From NCBI GenBank assembly GCA_964555055.1, contig CAZKQW010000009.1:1-64000 (forward strand): a DNA stretch of 64,000 nucleotides. Reading direction: 5' to 3'. The notes under the pieces are model-generated. The model searched no databases. It was not told the DNA's origin and worked only from the letters and a program-made list of their open reading frames with translations. Shown here piece by piece: positions 51,531-60,257 of this stretch. The stretch is from GCA-016699445 sp964555055. Lineage in GTDB: Bacteria; UBA10199; JACPAL01; GCA-016699445. The position numbers were made by a program, and so were the translations under genes. Position 1 is the stretch's first letter; each line of letters starts with the position of its first letter.

Positions 51531-53374
51531 GCGAGGTATTGGTTAAGATGGCGTTCGTCTTTACCGGTGACTTCCGGCCCGGTGACTTCCGGAGAGGCCT
51601 CTTCCGGTTGCGTGCGGGTATCGGTGTTTTGAGGGAGTATCGTGATCTGGCTCAGGAGCTTCTCCCGGACCTGGACCATGCCCTTCATGAAATGGGAGTC
51701 GGGCATCTTCCGGATGTCGCGCGCGTCCGCATCGGGCGTGCCGCGCACGTATATCGACACGGCAGGATCCTTCAAATCTCCGGTCGCGTCGTCGATGGTG
51801 TAGACGGGCTCAGGATAGACCCGTTCTCCCGCTACGAATCTCTTGAAGTCGGTAATTTCTTTCGGCGCGTAGTCGATCTGAGCCAGGATATCGACGAGCT
51901 CGGCCGGCGCGCTCGTGTCGGCGAAGGCCTCGTAGACGATTTGGAGCGTGTCGCCGTCGGGAGCGGGAAGGGTGTCGTTCATGCCCGACCAACGTTCGCG
52001 GCTTTGGAGGGCAATGGCTTGGGCGGGATCGGCATTCTTCTCCTTTTCAATAATCCCATAGAGCTTCTTACGGCTGTACTGGAACCTCAGCTTCTGGATC
52101 CGATCGCCGACCTCCTTGGTGAATTTCCCGCGGATGACGATTTGCACCAGGTCCAAGGGGAGGTCGAAGTCCACGGCGAAGTACCAGAGCTTCTGCAGCG
52201 CGTAGATCTCGTCCTTGAACGGGATGTCGATGCGCGATTCGTCGAAGAAGGATTCCGAGCAATGCTTGAGGTTGTCCTCGGTCGTGAACCCGTGATCGAT
52301 GCAGTATTGTCCCAGGGCTGTGCGCGGATAAGGTTGGAAGATCGAGCACCACGAATCCGTCACGCGGTGGCGCTTGTTGAATTGGAGCGTGTTCAGGGCG
52401 TCCTCCAGGGGATTCAGGAGGGGAAGGCCGATGATGTTCTGCATGCGGGCGCGGACGCCGTAGCGGCCCATGAGACGGATCGCGTTCAGGATGTCCTTGT
52501 TCGTGATGTGGCCGCGGTGGAGGAGACGTTGTTGGACGTCGGGATCGGCGGATTCCATGGCGTAGTTGATCATCTCCAGTCCCGACTCGAACATCTTGAT
52601 ACCGAGCTCCTCGGACAGGCTGTTGACGCGCAGGCTGCAGAGCCATGGCAGCTTCACCTTCTCCTTCCAACCGTCCAGGAACTCATGCAGCCATTCCTGC
52701 GACTGGATGAAGTTGTCGTCGATGAAGAGGACTTTTTCGAGGGGGTATTTCGCGCGGATCTGGTCGATCTCCTTCACGACGTTTTCGATGCTCCTCCGGT
52801 CGAACCACTTCTTCGTCTCGCCGTCGATCTTCGTCAGGGCGAATTGCGCGTGGTTGAAGCAGTACGAGCATTTGTAGGGGCAGGCGCGCGAGGTGATGAC
52901 GTTCTTCATCGGGTTGTCGGCGAATTCCGGGTACTGGTAGAAGATCTCGCGGTCTGCGATGGGGATGTCGTCCAAATGGTCGGCGAGCTCGGCCTTGATG
53001 AATCCCTTGGCGATCTTGCCTTCGACGATGTCGACGATGACGCGCTCGGCTTGGCCTTGGACGACGAAATCGACCCCGTCTTCATAGCCGATTTCCGGGA
53101 AAAAGGTGCAATGGGGACCGCCGAAGATGTTCGGGATGCCGTATTTCCGCTTCACGTAGCGGGCGACCTTCAGAGCGTTCACGTGCTCGCCGGTCGTGAT
53201 CGAAAAGGCGACGAAGTCGGGCCGGTAACGCGCGATGAACGCATCGAGGTCGGTCTTGTCGGTCTGGACCATGTCGGCATGGTGCCCGTGGGCCTTCAGG
53301 CTGCCGCTCAAGTACATGATGCCCAGCTTCTCGTTACGGAGGTTTCGTTCGACGAATAGGACGCGTTTTCCCAT
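51527..53374 (-). CDS. B12-binding-type radical SAM enzyme 3, with C-terminal extension
   Basis: 615 residues. The N-terminal cobalamin-type domain (GIMYLSGSLKAHGHHADMV; VAFSITTGEH; NIFGGPHCTFFPE) precedes C165-x3-C169-x2-C172 in SRACPYKCSYC. FIDDNFIQSQEWL and INYAMESADPDVQQRLLHRG follow. About 250 residues after the barrel are extra, ending in a repeated EVTGPEVTGK. The ATG at 53374 is preceded by AGGGGAG and a sigma-54-type promoter. Paired with family member E, it probably alters the sugar that E transfers; the chemistry is unknown. Confidence 0.84.
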   Translation of the reverse strand: MGKRVLFVERNLRNEKLGIMYLSGSLKAHGHHADMVQTDKTDLDAFIARYRPDFVAFSITTGEHVNALKVARYVKRKYGIPNIFGGPHCTFFPEIGYEDGVDFVVQGQAERVIVDIVEGKIAKGFIKAELADHLDDIPIADREIFYQYPEFADNPMKNVITSRACPYKCSYCFNHAQFALTKIDGETKKWFDRRSIENVVKEIDQIRAKYPLEKVLFIDDNFIQSQEWLHEFLDGWKEKVKLPWLCSLRVNSLSEELGIKMFESGLEMINYAMESADPDVQQRLLHRGHITNKDILNAIRLMGRYGVRARMQNIIGLPLLNPLEDALNTLQFNKRHRVTDSWCSIFQPYPRTALGQYCIDHGFTTEDNLKHCSESFFDESRIDIPFKDEIYALQKLWYFAVDFDLPLDLVQIVIRGKFTKEVGDRIQKLRFQYSRKKLYGIIEKEKNADPAQAIALQSRERWSGMNDTLPAPDGDTLQIVYEAFADTSAPAELVDILAQIDYAPKEITDFKRFVAGERVYPEPVYTIDDATGDLKDPAVSIYVRGTPDADARDIRKMPDSHFMKGMVQVREKLLSQITILPQNTDTRTQPEEASPEVTGPEVTGKDERHLNQYLA

Positions 53375-53401
53375 GGTAATACTCCCCTAATCATAGGGAA
53401 A

Positions 53402-53417
53402 AGCAATCCAAGTGCCG
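53402..53417 (-). promoter_or_regulatory. Sigma-54-type promoter before the radical SAM / family E operon
   Basis: Minus-strand CGGCACTTGGATTGCT; GG and GC 10 nt apart, one base off TGGCAC-N5-TTGCT. Predicted start near 53391, with AGGGGAG between it and the ATG at 53374. Confidence 0.78.
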
Positions 53418-53455
53418 GATTTGCTAGGTAAAATTTACCCGAAACCGCTTTTGGC

Positions 53456-55237
53456 CTAACCCGCGGCGTCCGAGGCCGTCGGAGAAATGCCGCTTTTGGC
53501 CCGAGTCTTAACCACGTTTTCTTCGTAGGCACGGTAGAGGAGAGGAAAGAAGGGTCTGTGGCGGTAGCGCGACTGGGTCATGTTGAAGGCATTCAAGCGC
53601 CGTTCTTTCAAGATTCGGTAAAAAAAGATCAGACGGTCTTTGTGGGAAGCCAAATAAGGCCCAAGATCCGCGTCGTGTAACGCCTCGTGCTCCCGGCAAA
53701 GGCTACCGAAGCGTCCTGGAGCCCGATTCTCCGAATCGGATAAAAGACGGAAAAAATCCTCCCGACTTTCGGCGATCTTCGTCTTGAGATTTTTTAAAGA
53801 CGATTGGAAAGAAGGATCTCTCATTGCCACATCCAGCTTCCCTAGTTTTTCCACCAACTCCCGAGGGGTTTTATATTCCGAACACCGTAAGCCTTCTAAG
53901 TCCGGCGTCGTGACGACGGATGGGAAGCAAAGATAAGGCGCGTTTAAACCGAAAGCTCTTAAGAAAGCGGGATTGTTCTCGAGGTACGAGTAGTTTTGGT
54001 TGAGCAAGAGGTAGACTTGACCGGGGGCGCGGAAGATCTCCGTCATTTCCCCTTCATCCAGGAACCGCCTCTGATAGACGCTTGGGAAAAGCGGCTCCCA
54101 TTGCGTGTCGCCATAGAGACGCGTGGGAATGCGATGATCGATGAGGGTTTGGATCACGTCGTATTTCAAAAACGACAGGACATTCATGTGGACGAGGGAG
54201 AGCAAGATGAAGAGCCTTTCCTTTAAGCCTCTCTCCAGGTCCGGGTCGTTGAAGAGGATTTTGAGGAGGGCGTAATAGAACATCTGGAAGTCGTGGTAAG
54301 GCCTTTCGGGATCGGTCATTTCCAGGAAGAAAAGAGCGGCTGGCAGATCTTGAATGAGATTCTGTAGGCGTGCCTGTGAGATGATATTCGCCGTGACGGG
54401 ACCTAAAGGCGCTGGAGGCGGAGTCTCGGGAACATCCCCGCCGCCGATCATGAAGTAACGGATGTTCTCATTGCCGTAGAGCCGGTCCAAACGGGAGGCT
54501 AACGTCGGCATGATGGAAAAGCGCCGGAAAAACGGACAATGATGGGCGCTTTTTTGGATCAATCCCGCAGAGCCGAACTCATAGGTGTCGTAATCGAGAG
54601 TCACCCATTCCAAGCCTAAGGCCTTGAAGAGGGGAAGAGGGAGGATGAATTCCGTCTGCATCAAGTGATTGACGTAATACATGTTCACGCAGACTAAGCG
54701 ATTCACTTCATTTTCCACGAGGAATCGGATGAGGCCGTCCACGTCGAACCCGACGCCTTTTCCCCAAGTCCGTTGGACTTTATCCCAACCCGAAAGGAAG
54801 TTTTGGTAATGGACGTTCTGCAGGCGGGGAGAAACTTTATCGTAGAGCTCCCGGAATGTGTTCAATTCGTCCACATTATAGAAAAGATGGCCCGAAAAAC
54901 TTCGGAATCTTTCGGAGAGCGGGGCGTATTGCTTGATGAAGGCTTGGGTTCTCAGGATCAAGACCGTCATCATTTGAGCGATTTGCGAAAGCTGAGCTGC
55001 CGATGCGTCGCCCGACGGCGAGGGGTCCGTGGAAACGGAAATCGTCAGTTCCGCGAATTCGTCATGGTAGAGAAGGTTCTTCAAGGAGGCGATGATCCAA
55101 TAACCGATTTGTTCGCTATCTCCCTGATCGTAAGGGTAATCATGGAATTCCCGGATGTTTCCTTCGTGCAGGATTTCGAGCCGAAGACGGGCGGTCAGAT
55201 GAGGACGGAGCCGGATCTCATAAGAGTTGAGGGGCAT
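53456..55237 (-). CDS. Six-paralogue family, member F (subfamily 2), next to Maf
   Basis: 593 residues. Motif positions: GHLFYNVDELNTF 116-128; LSGWDKVQRTWGKG 148-161; VNMYYVNHLM 184-193; GLEWVTLDYDTYE 208-220; RRFSIMPTLASRL 238-250; ISQARLQNLI 286-295; RLYGDTQWEPLFPSVYQRR 373-391; LLLNQNYSYLENNPAFLRAF 410-429; and DLEGLRCSEYKT 446-457. It is the only member inside the flagellar flhA-flhF-flhG-fliA-Maf transcription unit, overlapping maf by 20 nt. That position is the strongest argument that the whole family works on flagellin. Enzyme activity is inferred. Confidence 0.77.
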   Translation of the reverse strand: MPLNSYEIRLRPHLTARLRLEILHEGNIREFHDYPYDQGDSEQIGYWIIASLKNLLYHDEFAELTISVSTDPSPSGDASAAQLSQIAQMMTVLILRTQAFIKQYAPLSERFRSFSGHLFYNVDELNTFRELYDKVSPRLQNVHYQNFLSGWDKVQRTWGKGVGFDVDGLIRFLVENEVNRLVCVNMYYVNHLMQTEFILPLPLFKALGLEWVTLDYDTYEFGSAGLIQKSAHHCPFFRRFSIMPTLASRLDRLYGNENIRYFMIGGGDVPETPPPAPLGPVTANIISQARLQNLIQDLPAALFFLEMTDPERPYHDFQMFYYALLKILFNDPDLERGLKERLFILLSLVHMNVLSFLKYDVIQTLIDHRIPTRLYGDTQWEPLFPSVYQRRFLDEGEMTEIFRAPGQVYLLLNQNYSYLENNPAFLRAFGLNAPYLCFPSVVTTPDLEGLRCSEYKTPRELVEKLGKLDVAMRDPSFQSSLKNLKTKIAESREDFFRLLSDSENRAPGRFGSLCREHEALHDADLGPYLASHKDRLIFFYRILKERRLNAFNMTQSRYRHRPFFPLLYRAYEENVVKTRAKSGISPTASDAAG

Positions 55238-57194
55238 AGGTCGTGTTTCCTGTCTCCTCCGGAGCGGTCAGGGAGGGCGCTTTATAATCGGGGTCCCAGC
55301 AGGATTGGTGGGTGATGAGGAAGTGCTGCATGCGGGCAGCCCAATAATGGAGGGTCTTAAAGAGGGTGAATAGCGATTGTTTTTGCTGTTGGAATCGATC
55401 GTCGGCGTTTAATTTACGCGTCAAGAGGTCATGTGAGTGCACCGTGAGGTTGAGGTAGATTTCCTGGAATTGCGGCGAGAAGAACTCCACGAACACGCGC
55501 CGCGACTCGCCGAAGAAGAGATTGTCCATCACTTCGTCGATCTTCTTGAAGTAGGGCGTGTAGAATTCGATCGGATGGAAATCGTGGTGGTATTGATTGA
55601 AATAGGCGCTGAAGGAAGCCAGCATATCGAGGCTTAAGGCTTGAATGAACGCCAGCTCTTCGAGTCCCGCGCGGGTTTTATCCCGCAAAAAGGCCCATTT
55701 TTCGCTCTTTTCCGCGTCGGTCGGCGGCTTCAAGCGCTCGCGGATCGTCGGAATGATATCCCGTGATTCCTTCAGGAAAGAGGCGATTTCTTCGGGCTCG
55801 ATCCGCGTGGTGTGACGGATCTTGGCCCCGTATTCGATGGGGATGGCGTTATAGCATTTCGCGGTGACGCCCCCCAATAAGTCCTCCATTTTGATCTGGA
55901 AATCCCTCAGGTAGATGCTGGTGAGGATTTTCTCGCCGTTATTGCCCTCCACCATCAATTGCTCGTTGCCGGCTTGGACGGCCTCCTCCGAGATCGTGCG
56001 GACTTTTTGCTCGGCTTTGGCGATGACTTCGGGTTGATCGCCTCCATGGGTTTTTTTCGAGAAGCGGTCGAACGCCAGATCTTGGCCTACGAGTAGGATC
56101 GGATCGCAACCCATGTCGCGGAGCGCGACCAAACCCACGTGCGAGCAGGAGTTTCCCGTGAATTGCGGATGGGTCTCGGGCCAAAAATAAGGGAGTTGCA
56201 CGAGCGATCGCATCACGTGCGCTCGCGGTCCCTGATAGCCGCTGTAGGTTTCCGGCCAGATGATCGGCGCCATCAAAAGCCACGTGTCGGGAGTGGGGCC
56301 GATTCCTTCGAAGAAGTGCTTGGTTTCGGTGACGCGCTCCAAGGAAGCTACAAAATGCGGTTTGATGCCGTTCTTGATCAGCGTTCGGAAAGCGGAGTCC
56401 GCGCAGACGATGACGGCCCGATCACATACCGTCTTGAGGAGTTCGACGTGCCTCTCGAGCGACGGCCCCGTGGAGACTAAGATGCCGGGAAAATCCTTAA
56501 AAGCTCCCTTCATGTGATGGAAGCTGGGAACGTCCAACGACGAAGGCATGTTTTCGACCATATTCGTGAAGGCTTGGTACGTGTCTTCTTCCGGGGGCGA
56601 AAGTAAGTTGATCGAATAGTAGTTGGCGGCGTTTTTCAGGGTCTCGGCGAACTTCAAGTAATAATCCGGATTCAAAGCCATCGAAACTTTGTCGTAAACG
56701 GGTACGATCGTTCGGTGAAAGGAAAAGCGGTCTTGAGCACCGAAATAAGTCCTTAATTCGCCTTCGAGCCCTTCAATCGGACGGCCGACGAACCATTCGA
56801 GACGCAACCCCGCGATTTCCTCGGACCAGTCGAAGAGGTGAAAGGCGTGCCACACCGCCTCGATGTCATGCTCCACGATGACGATGTGGAAAGCGTCCTT
56901 TCCAAAATCCTCCAGGAATTTGTTCAATACGTAACCGAGCCCGAAACCGTAAAAAACGACGATGCGAGGATGCTCGCGGCGGCTGGAGGAGATGATTCCC
57001 TCCGCATAGGCGATGGGATTTTCTCCATACAGGAAAGTATCTCCCGCCTTGAGGTCATAAGCCTCATCGGCCCTTTGGATCCTTTCGTATTTGCGCGGGA
57101 CCCATTGAGAGAGTTCCTTATGGAGAGTCGGATTTCGGGATTCCAAGGCCCCCATGTTTTTTCCCCAAAATCCGTTCGTGAGATTGATCTGCAT
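55218..57194 (-). CDS. maf: Motility accessory factor (Maf/DUF115) flagellin glycosyltransferase
   Basis: 658 residues. The MAF-flag10/DUF115 core is present: FYGFGLGYVLNKFLEDFGKD (81-100), VIVEHDIEAVWHAF, ILVSTGPSLERHVELL (238-253), AVIVCADSAFRTLIKNGI, and DPILLVGQDLAFD. Maf proteins transfer pseudaminic or legionaminic acid from CMP to Ser/Thr of flagellin in the cytoplasm before export. With the CMP-legionaminic acid genes in the same window, that substrate is likely here. It lies in the flagellar operon between the TPR gene and family member F. Confidence 0.9.
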   Translation of the reverse strand: MQINLTNGFWGKNMGALESRNPTLHKELSQWVPRKYERIQRADEAYDLKAGDTFLYGENPIAYAEGIISSSRREHPRIVVFYGFGLGYVLNKFLEDFGKDAFHIVIVEHDIEAVWHAFHLFDWSEEIAGLRLEWFVGRPIEGLEGELRTYFGAQDRFSFHRTIVPVYDKVSMALNPDYYLKFAETLKNAANYYSINLLSPPEEDTYQAFTNMVENMPSSLDVPSFHHMKGAFKDFPGILVSTGPSLERHVELLKTVCDRAVIVCADSAFRTLIKNGIKPHFVASLERVTETKHFFEGIGPTPDTWLLMAPIIWPETYSGYQGPRAHVMRSLVQLPYFWPETHPQFTGNSCSHVGLVALRDMGCDPILLVGQDLAFDRFSKKTHGGDQPEVIAKAEQKVRTISEEAVQAGNEQLMVEGNNGEKILTSIYLRDFQIKMEDLLGGVTAKCYNAIPIEYGAKIRHTTRIEPEEIASFLKESRDIIPTIRERLKPPTDAEKSEKWAFLRDKTRAGLEELAFIQALSLDMLASFSAYFNQYHHDFHPIEFYTPYFKKIDEVMDNLFFGESRRVFVEFFSPQFQEIYLNLTVHSHDLLTRKLNADDRFQQQKQSLFTLFKTLHYWAARMQHFLITHQSCWDPDYKAPSLTAPEETGNTTYAPQLL

Positions 57195-57215
57195 AGGCTC
57201 TCCTTCTTTGAAGCT

Positions 57216-58010
57216 TTAAACGGAATAGTGTTCTAGCAATTGTCGGGCTTCTGGATCGTCCGGCTGTTCCTTGAGGATGCCGCGAAGGATCGCCTTGGCT
57301 TCTTCCTTATGCCCTGACTTATGCTTACAAATGGCTTTATAGTATTGAAACTCTGTGCATTCGGGGATTTCGCTCTCGAGGTAATTGATGACGTTCAGAA
57401 TGGATTCGTATTCCTCCAGCTCCAAGCCGGCATCGAAGAAATTGAGCTGAGCGGAGAGCAAGTGAGGATTCTTAGAGAGGGCTTGACTGAAGAGCACGAA
57501 AGCTTCTTTTTGTTGGCCGACCTTCCACATCAGCTGACCGAGATTGTTGTAAGGTTCGCAAAATTGCGGGCAGAGCTTGAGGGCTTCGCTGAAAAACCGA
57601 GCGGCTTCCGAAGCCTGATCCAACGACGCGAAATATTTCCCGTATAGATTGAGGGCGAAGGCGGTGTTGGGGGATTGGTTGGCGAGAGCTCCCAAATCGT
57701 TCTTTTTGATGAGTTGAAGGGCCTCCCGCGCATCCGCCGGTATGGAGTAAGCGGTTTGACCGATTACGAAGGCCTCCAGGTCTTCATGGCAGAAATAGGT
57801 GACCGCCTGCCAGAGGCTTTCGATGTTGGCGGGCTCTTCGTTTTCTTTGCCGTGAATGCGAAAACCATCGAGCCAATGCCCGATGCGTTTTCCGTTCTTC
57901 ACTTGATCCGCGATCCATTGCGCGGGATCAATGAGCATCTTCTTTTCGAAGGCGTAGGTGTCGAGGTAAAAGAGGGTTTTTTCGTCAATTGTATTGGTGC
58001 TGGTTTCCAT
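57216..58010 (-). CDS. TPR-repeat protein
   Basis: 264 residues. Residues about 1-110 are an N-terminal region of unknown type containing DLEAFVIGQTAYSIPADARE. From about 115 on there are at least four TPR-like helical pairs (FALNLYGKYFASLDQASEAA, FCEPYNNLGQLMWKVGQQ, CTEFQYYKAICKHKSGHKEE). TPRs mediate protein contact. In flagellar glycosylation loci they are often next to Maf or GT2 genes. It overlaps the GT2-TPR gene by 26 nt. A scaffold or substrate-presentation role is an inference. Confidence 0.78.
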   Translation of the reverse strand: METSTNTIDEKTLFYLDTYAFEKKMLIDPAQWIADQVKNGKRIGHWLDGFRIHGKENEEPANIESLWQAVTYFCHEDLEAFVIGQTAYSIPADAREALQLIKKNDLGALANQSPNTAFALNLYGKYFASLDQASEAARFFSEALKLCPQFCEPYNNLGQLMWKVGQQKEAFVLFSQALSKNPHLLSAQLNFFDAGLELEEYESILNVINYLESEIPECTEFQYYKAICKHKSGHKEEAKAILRGILKEQPDDPEARQLLEHYSV

Positions 58011-59463
58011 CGGACACTCCTTGTCTTGGATTCGTCGCTATTTTTTTCAGACATTCGTTGAGGGACGTGAGATGCTCGTCGCTGAAGTCGTTAAAGTTTG
58101 AAATCTTCTGTAAGGTTTCCTTCGCCGCTTTATAATCCTTTTGAGAGGCCAGGATCGTCGCCTTGGAAAGGTAAAGGAGGTTTTTCTCATGGCTCTCGGG
58201 CGTAGCTTCCTGAATGGCTTTTTCGATCCACGAGGCGGCTTCCGCGTACTTTTTCTGGTGGAAGGAAACCTTACCCAAGCCCTGCAGGGCCGTGGAGCGG
58301 GTGTCGGGAGAGTTATAGGCGATGCGGTAGTGTCTCTCCGCGTTTTCCCAATCCCCGATTTCGCCGTAGCAATAGCCGGCGTTCAGATGGGCGAGATAAT
58401 AGTGTGGATGGATATCGATGGCTTTCAGGTAGCTATGGAGGGCTTTGCGGATGTTGCCCTGCTTCATTTTCAAAGCCCCGCAATTCAAGTGATAGGTCGG
58501 ATATTCCTTCGCGAAAGGCTCGCCGGCCTTCAAAATATGCTCGGCCAAGTCGTACTGTTTGTTCTCTATGAGTAGGCTCGGGAGATAGATGTAGGGATTG
58601 ATGTTTTGGGGTTCGACTTCCAAGATCTTTAGGAACCTCTGGATAGCCGAGCCGATGTTTTTCCGCCTCATGTCGAGATTCACCAATAAGATTTGGATAT
58701 GGGAATTGTACGGATCCTTCTTCTCGCCCTCGACAAGGATGCGGTAGGCTTCGTCGTATTCTTGGTTCTCGAGGTATTGGGCGCCCATCTCGTAATAAGC
58801 TTGGACGTTATCGGGCTCTTCGCGCAGCTTCTTTAAGCCGAGATTCGTATAAAGCTTCCCTTTACGTTCGGCGACCGCGGCTTCGGAATACTTGCCGTAA
58901 TGATGGATGCGCAGATTCGCGTAGAATCGAGGCATCGCCGGATCGACAGGCTCCAAATGCTCATGGATGACCCCATGGAACCGAGCAGTTCCTCGGAGGC
59001 AGAGTCTGGCCAATTTCGACTCCACGAAGCCCGGATAACCGCGGGCTTCCGGCACCTCGAGAAAATTCGGCTCCCATCCGTTGTTTTCCGGCTTTTCCAT
59101 GTAATTGGTTTGAACGAAATAGATCAATGACGCGGGAGGATTTTGGACAAGGGCCAAGATTTTTTCTTTTTCCGAGGCCGCTATCACCTCGTCGGCGTCC
59201 ATCACGAGGATCCAATCGCCGGTCGCATAGTCTAAGGAACGATTCCTAGATTTGGAGAAATCATCCTCCCAAGGATGTTCGAAGACTTTCGCTCCGAAGG
59301 AACGTGCGATTTCGATGCTGCGGTCTTCGGAGCCGGTATCGACGATCACGATTTCATCGGCGAGACCTTCGACGCTCCTCAGGCATTGGGCGAGCCAACG
59401 TTCCTCGTTCCGCATGATCATGCAGAGCGACACTGTCGGACGTATTTTGACGCTGGCGATCAT
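57985..59463 (-). CDS. GT2 glycosyltransferase fused to TPR repeats
   Basis: 492 residues from the ATG at 59463, where ATGA overlaps fliA by 4 nt. Residues about 10-230 are a GT-A domain: VSLCMIMRNEERWLAQCLRS, EIVIVDTGSEDRSIEIA, WILVMDADEVI (DxD-type motif), then HGVIHEHLEP. Residues about 235-490 hold six or more TPRs (AYYEMGAQYLENQEYDEAYR, YYLAHLNAGYCYGEIGDWEN). This architecture resembles SunT/GT2-TPR enzymes that glycosylate peptides or proteins. Following fliA directly, it probably acts on flagellin or a flagellar protein. Confidence 0.87.
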   Translation of the reverse strand: MIASVKIRPTVSLCMIMRNEERWLAQCLRSVEGLADEIVIVDTGSEDRSIEIARSFGAKVFEHPWEDDFSKSRNRSLDYATGDWILVMDADEVIAASEKEKILALVQNPPASLIYFVQTNYMEKPENNGWEPNFLEVPEARGYPGFVESKLARLCLRGTARFHGVIHEHLEPVDPAMPRFYANLRIHHYGKYSEAAVAERKGKLYTNLGLKKLREEPDNVQAYYEMGAQYLENQEYDEAYRILVEGEKKDPYNSHIQILLVNLDMRRKNIGSAIQRFLKILEVEPQNINPYIYLPSLLIENKQYDLAEHILKAGEPFAKEYPTYHLNCGALKMKQGNIRKALHSYLKAIDIHPHYYLAHLNAGYCYGEIGDWENAERHYRIAYNSPDTRSTALQGLGKVSFHQKKYAEAASWIEKAIQEATPESHEKNLLYLSKATILASQKDYKAAKETLQKISNFNDFSDEHLTSLNECLKKIATNPRQGVSDGNQHQYN

Positions 59464-60257
59464 CTTCCGGGTTCCTCCCAAGGCGTTTCGGATTTGAAGG
59501 CGATTTTCAGGCGCTTCACCAGCTTCTCCATCGCTAAGGCATGGATCTGAGAAATGCGTGATTCCGTGACTTCCAAGATCGATCCGATTTCCTTTAAGGT
59601 CATTTCTTCGAGATAATAGAGGGATACGACTTGCCGTTCCCGGTCCTGGAGCTGGTCGATCTCGTCGGCCAAGATCTTTTTCACCTCTTCCAGGTGTAGG
59701 AGTCCCTCCGGAGTGTCGGGATTGACGAGATTCAAGGTCTCCCGAATAATGCCTTCCATCGTGCTGACGCCCGACTGCATGTTGTCGATGGGGATCTGCT
59801 TGCCGTAATTGGCGTCAGCCTTCAGCCGGAAACAAGTTTCCAGATCGACCTTCAAGTATTCGGCGACTTCATGGTCCTCGGGGATGCGGTTTAGGATCTT
59901 GCGCAATTCCTCCAACGCTTTCCGGTAACGATTTACTTGCTCGCGCACGGACCGCGGTAGGACGTCGAGCCGGCGGAGCTCGTCCATGATTTGTCCTCGG
60001 ATGCGGCACTCCGCGTAGTCCTTGAATTCCTCGTCCTCGCGTTCGCGCCCCCACTGAAATCGCTGAACCGCATCGATGAGGCCCAGGATGCCCGTATGCA
60101 CGAGATCATCGGATTGGATATGGGATGGTAGATGATGGCAGAGCTTACCGACGATCCATTTCACAAGTTTCAGGTACTGGACGACTTTTTCCTGCTGGAA
60201 AGGGTTCAGTTGCGAGCCGACTTGGGAAAAGGTTGGTGCCGTCGTTACGTTATACAT
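59460..60257 (-). CDS. fliA: Flagellar sigma factor sigma-28 (FliA)
   Basis: 265 residues. Region 2 is visible as LPSHIQSDDLVHTGILGLID, then FKDYAECRIRGQIMDELRRLD. Region 3 follows, and region 4 is LQDRERQVVSLYYLEEMTLK plus EIGSILEVTESRISQIHALA. FliA transcribes late flagellar genes such as flagellin once the hook is complete and FlgM is exported. Here glycosylation genes follow it in the same operon, so early flagellar regulation would control both. It overlaps flhG by 8 nt. Confidence 0.95.
   Translation of the reverse strand: MYNVTTAPTFSQVGSQLNPFQQEKVVQYLKLVKWIVGKLCHHLPSHIQSDDLVHTGILGLIDAVQRFQWGREREDEEFKDYAECRIRGQIMDELRRLDVLPRSVREQVNRYRKALEELRKILNRIPEDHEVAEYLKVDLETCFRLKADANYGKQIPIDNMQSGVSTMEGIIRETLNLVNPDTPEGLLHLEEVKKILADEIDQLQDRERQVVSLYYLEEMTLKEIGSILEVTESRISQIHALAMEKLVKRLKIAFKSETPWEEPGR

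Noticed and set aside
51539..53359. 606-aa + strand open frame opposite the radical SAM gene
   Set aside because: Exact antisense shadow of a gene with a recognisable radical SAM cluster; composition (Asp/Val/Leu/Arg-rich) is that of a complement-strand artefact.
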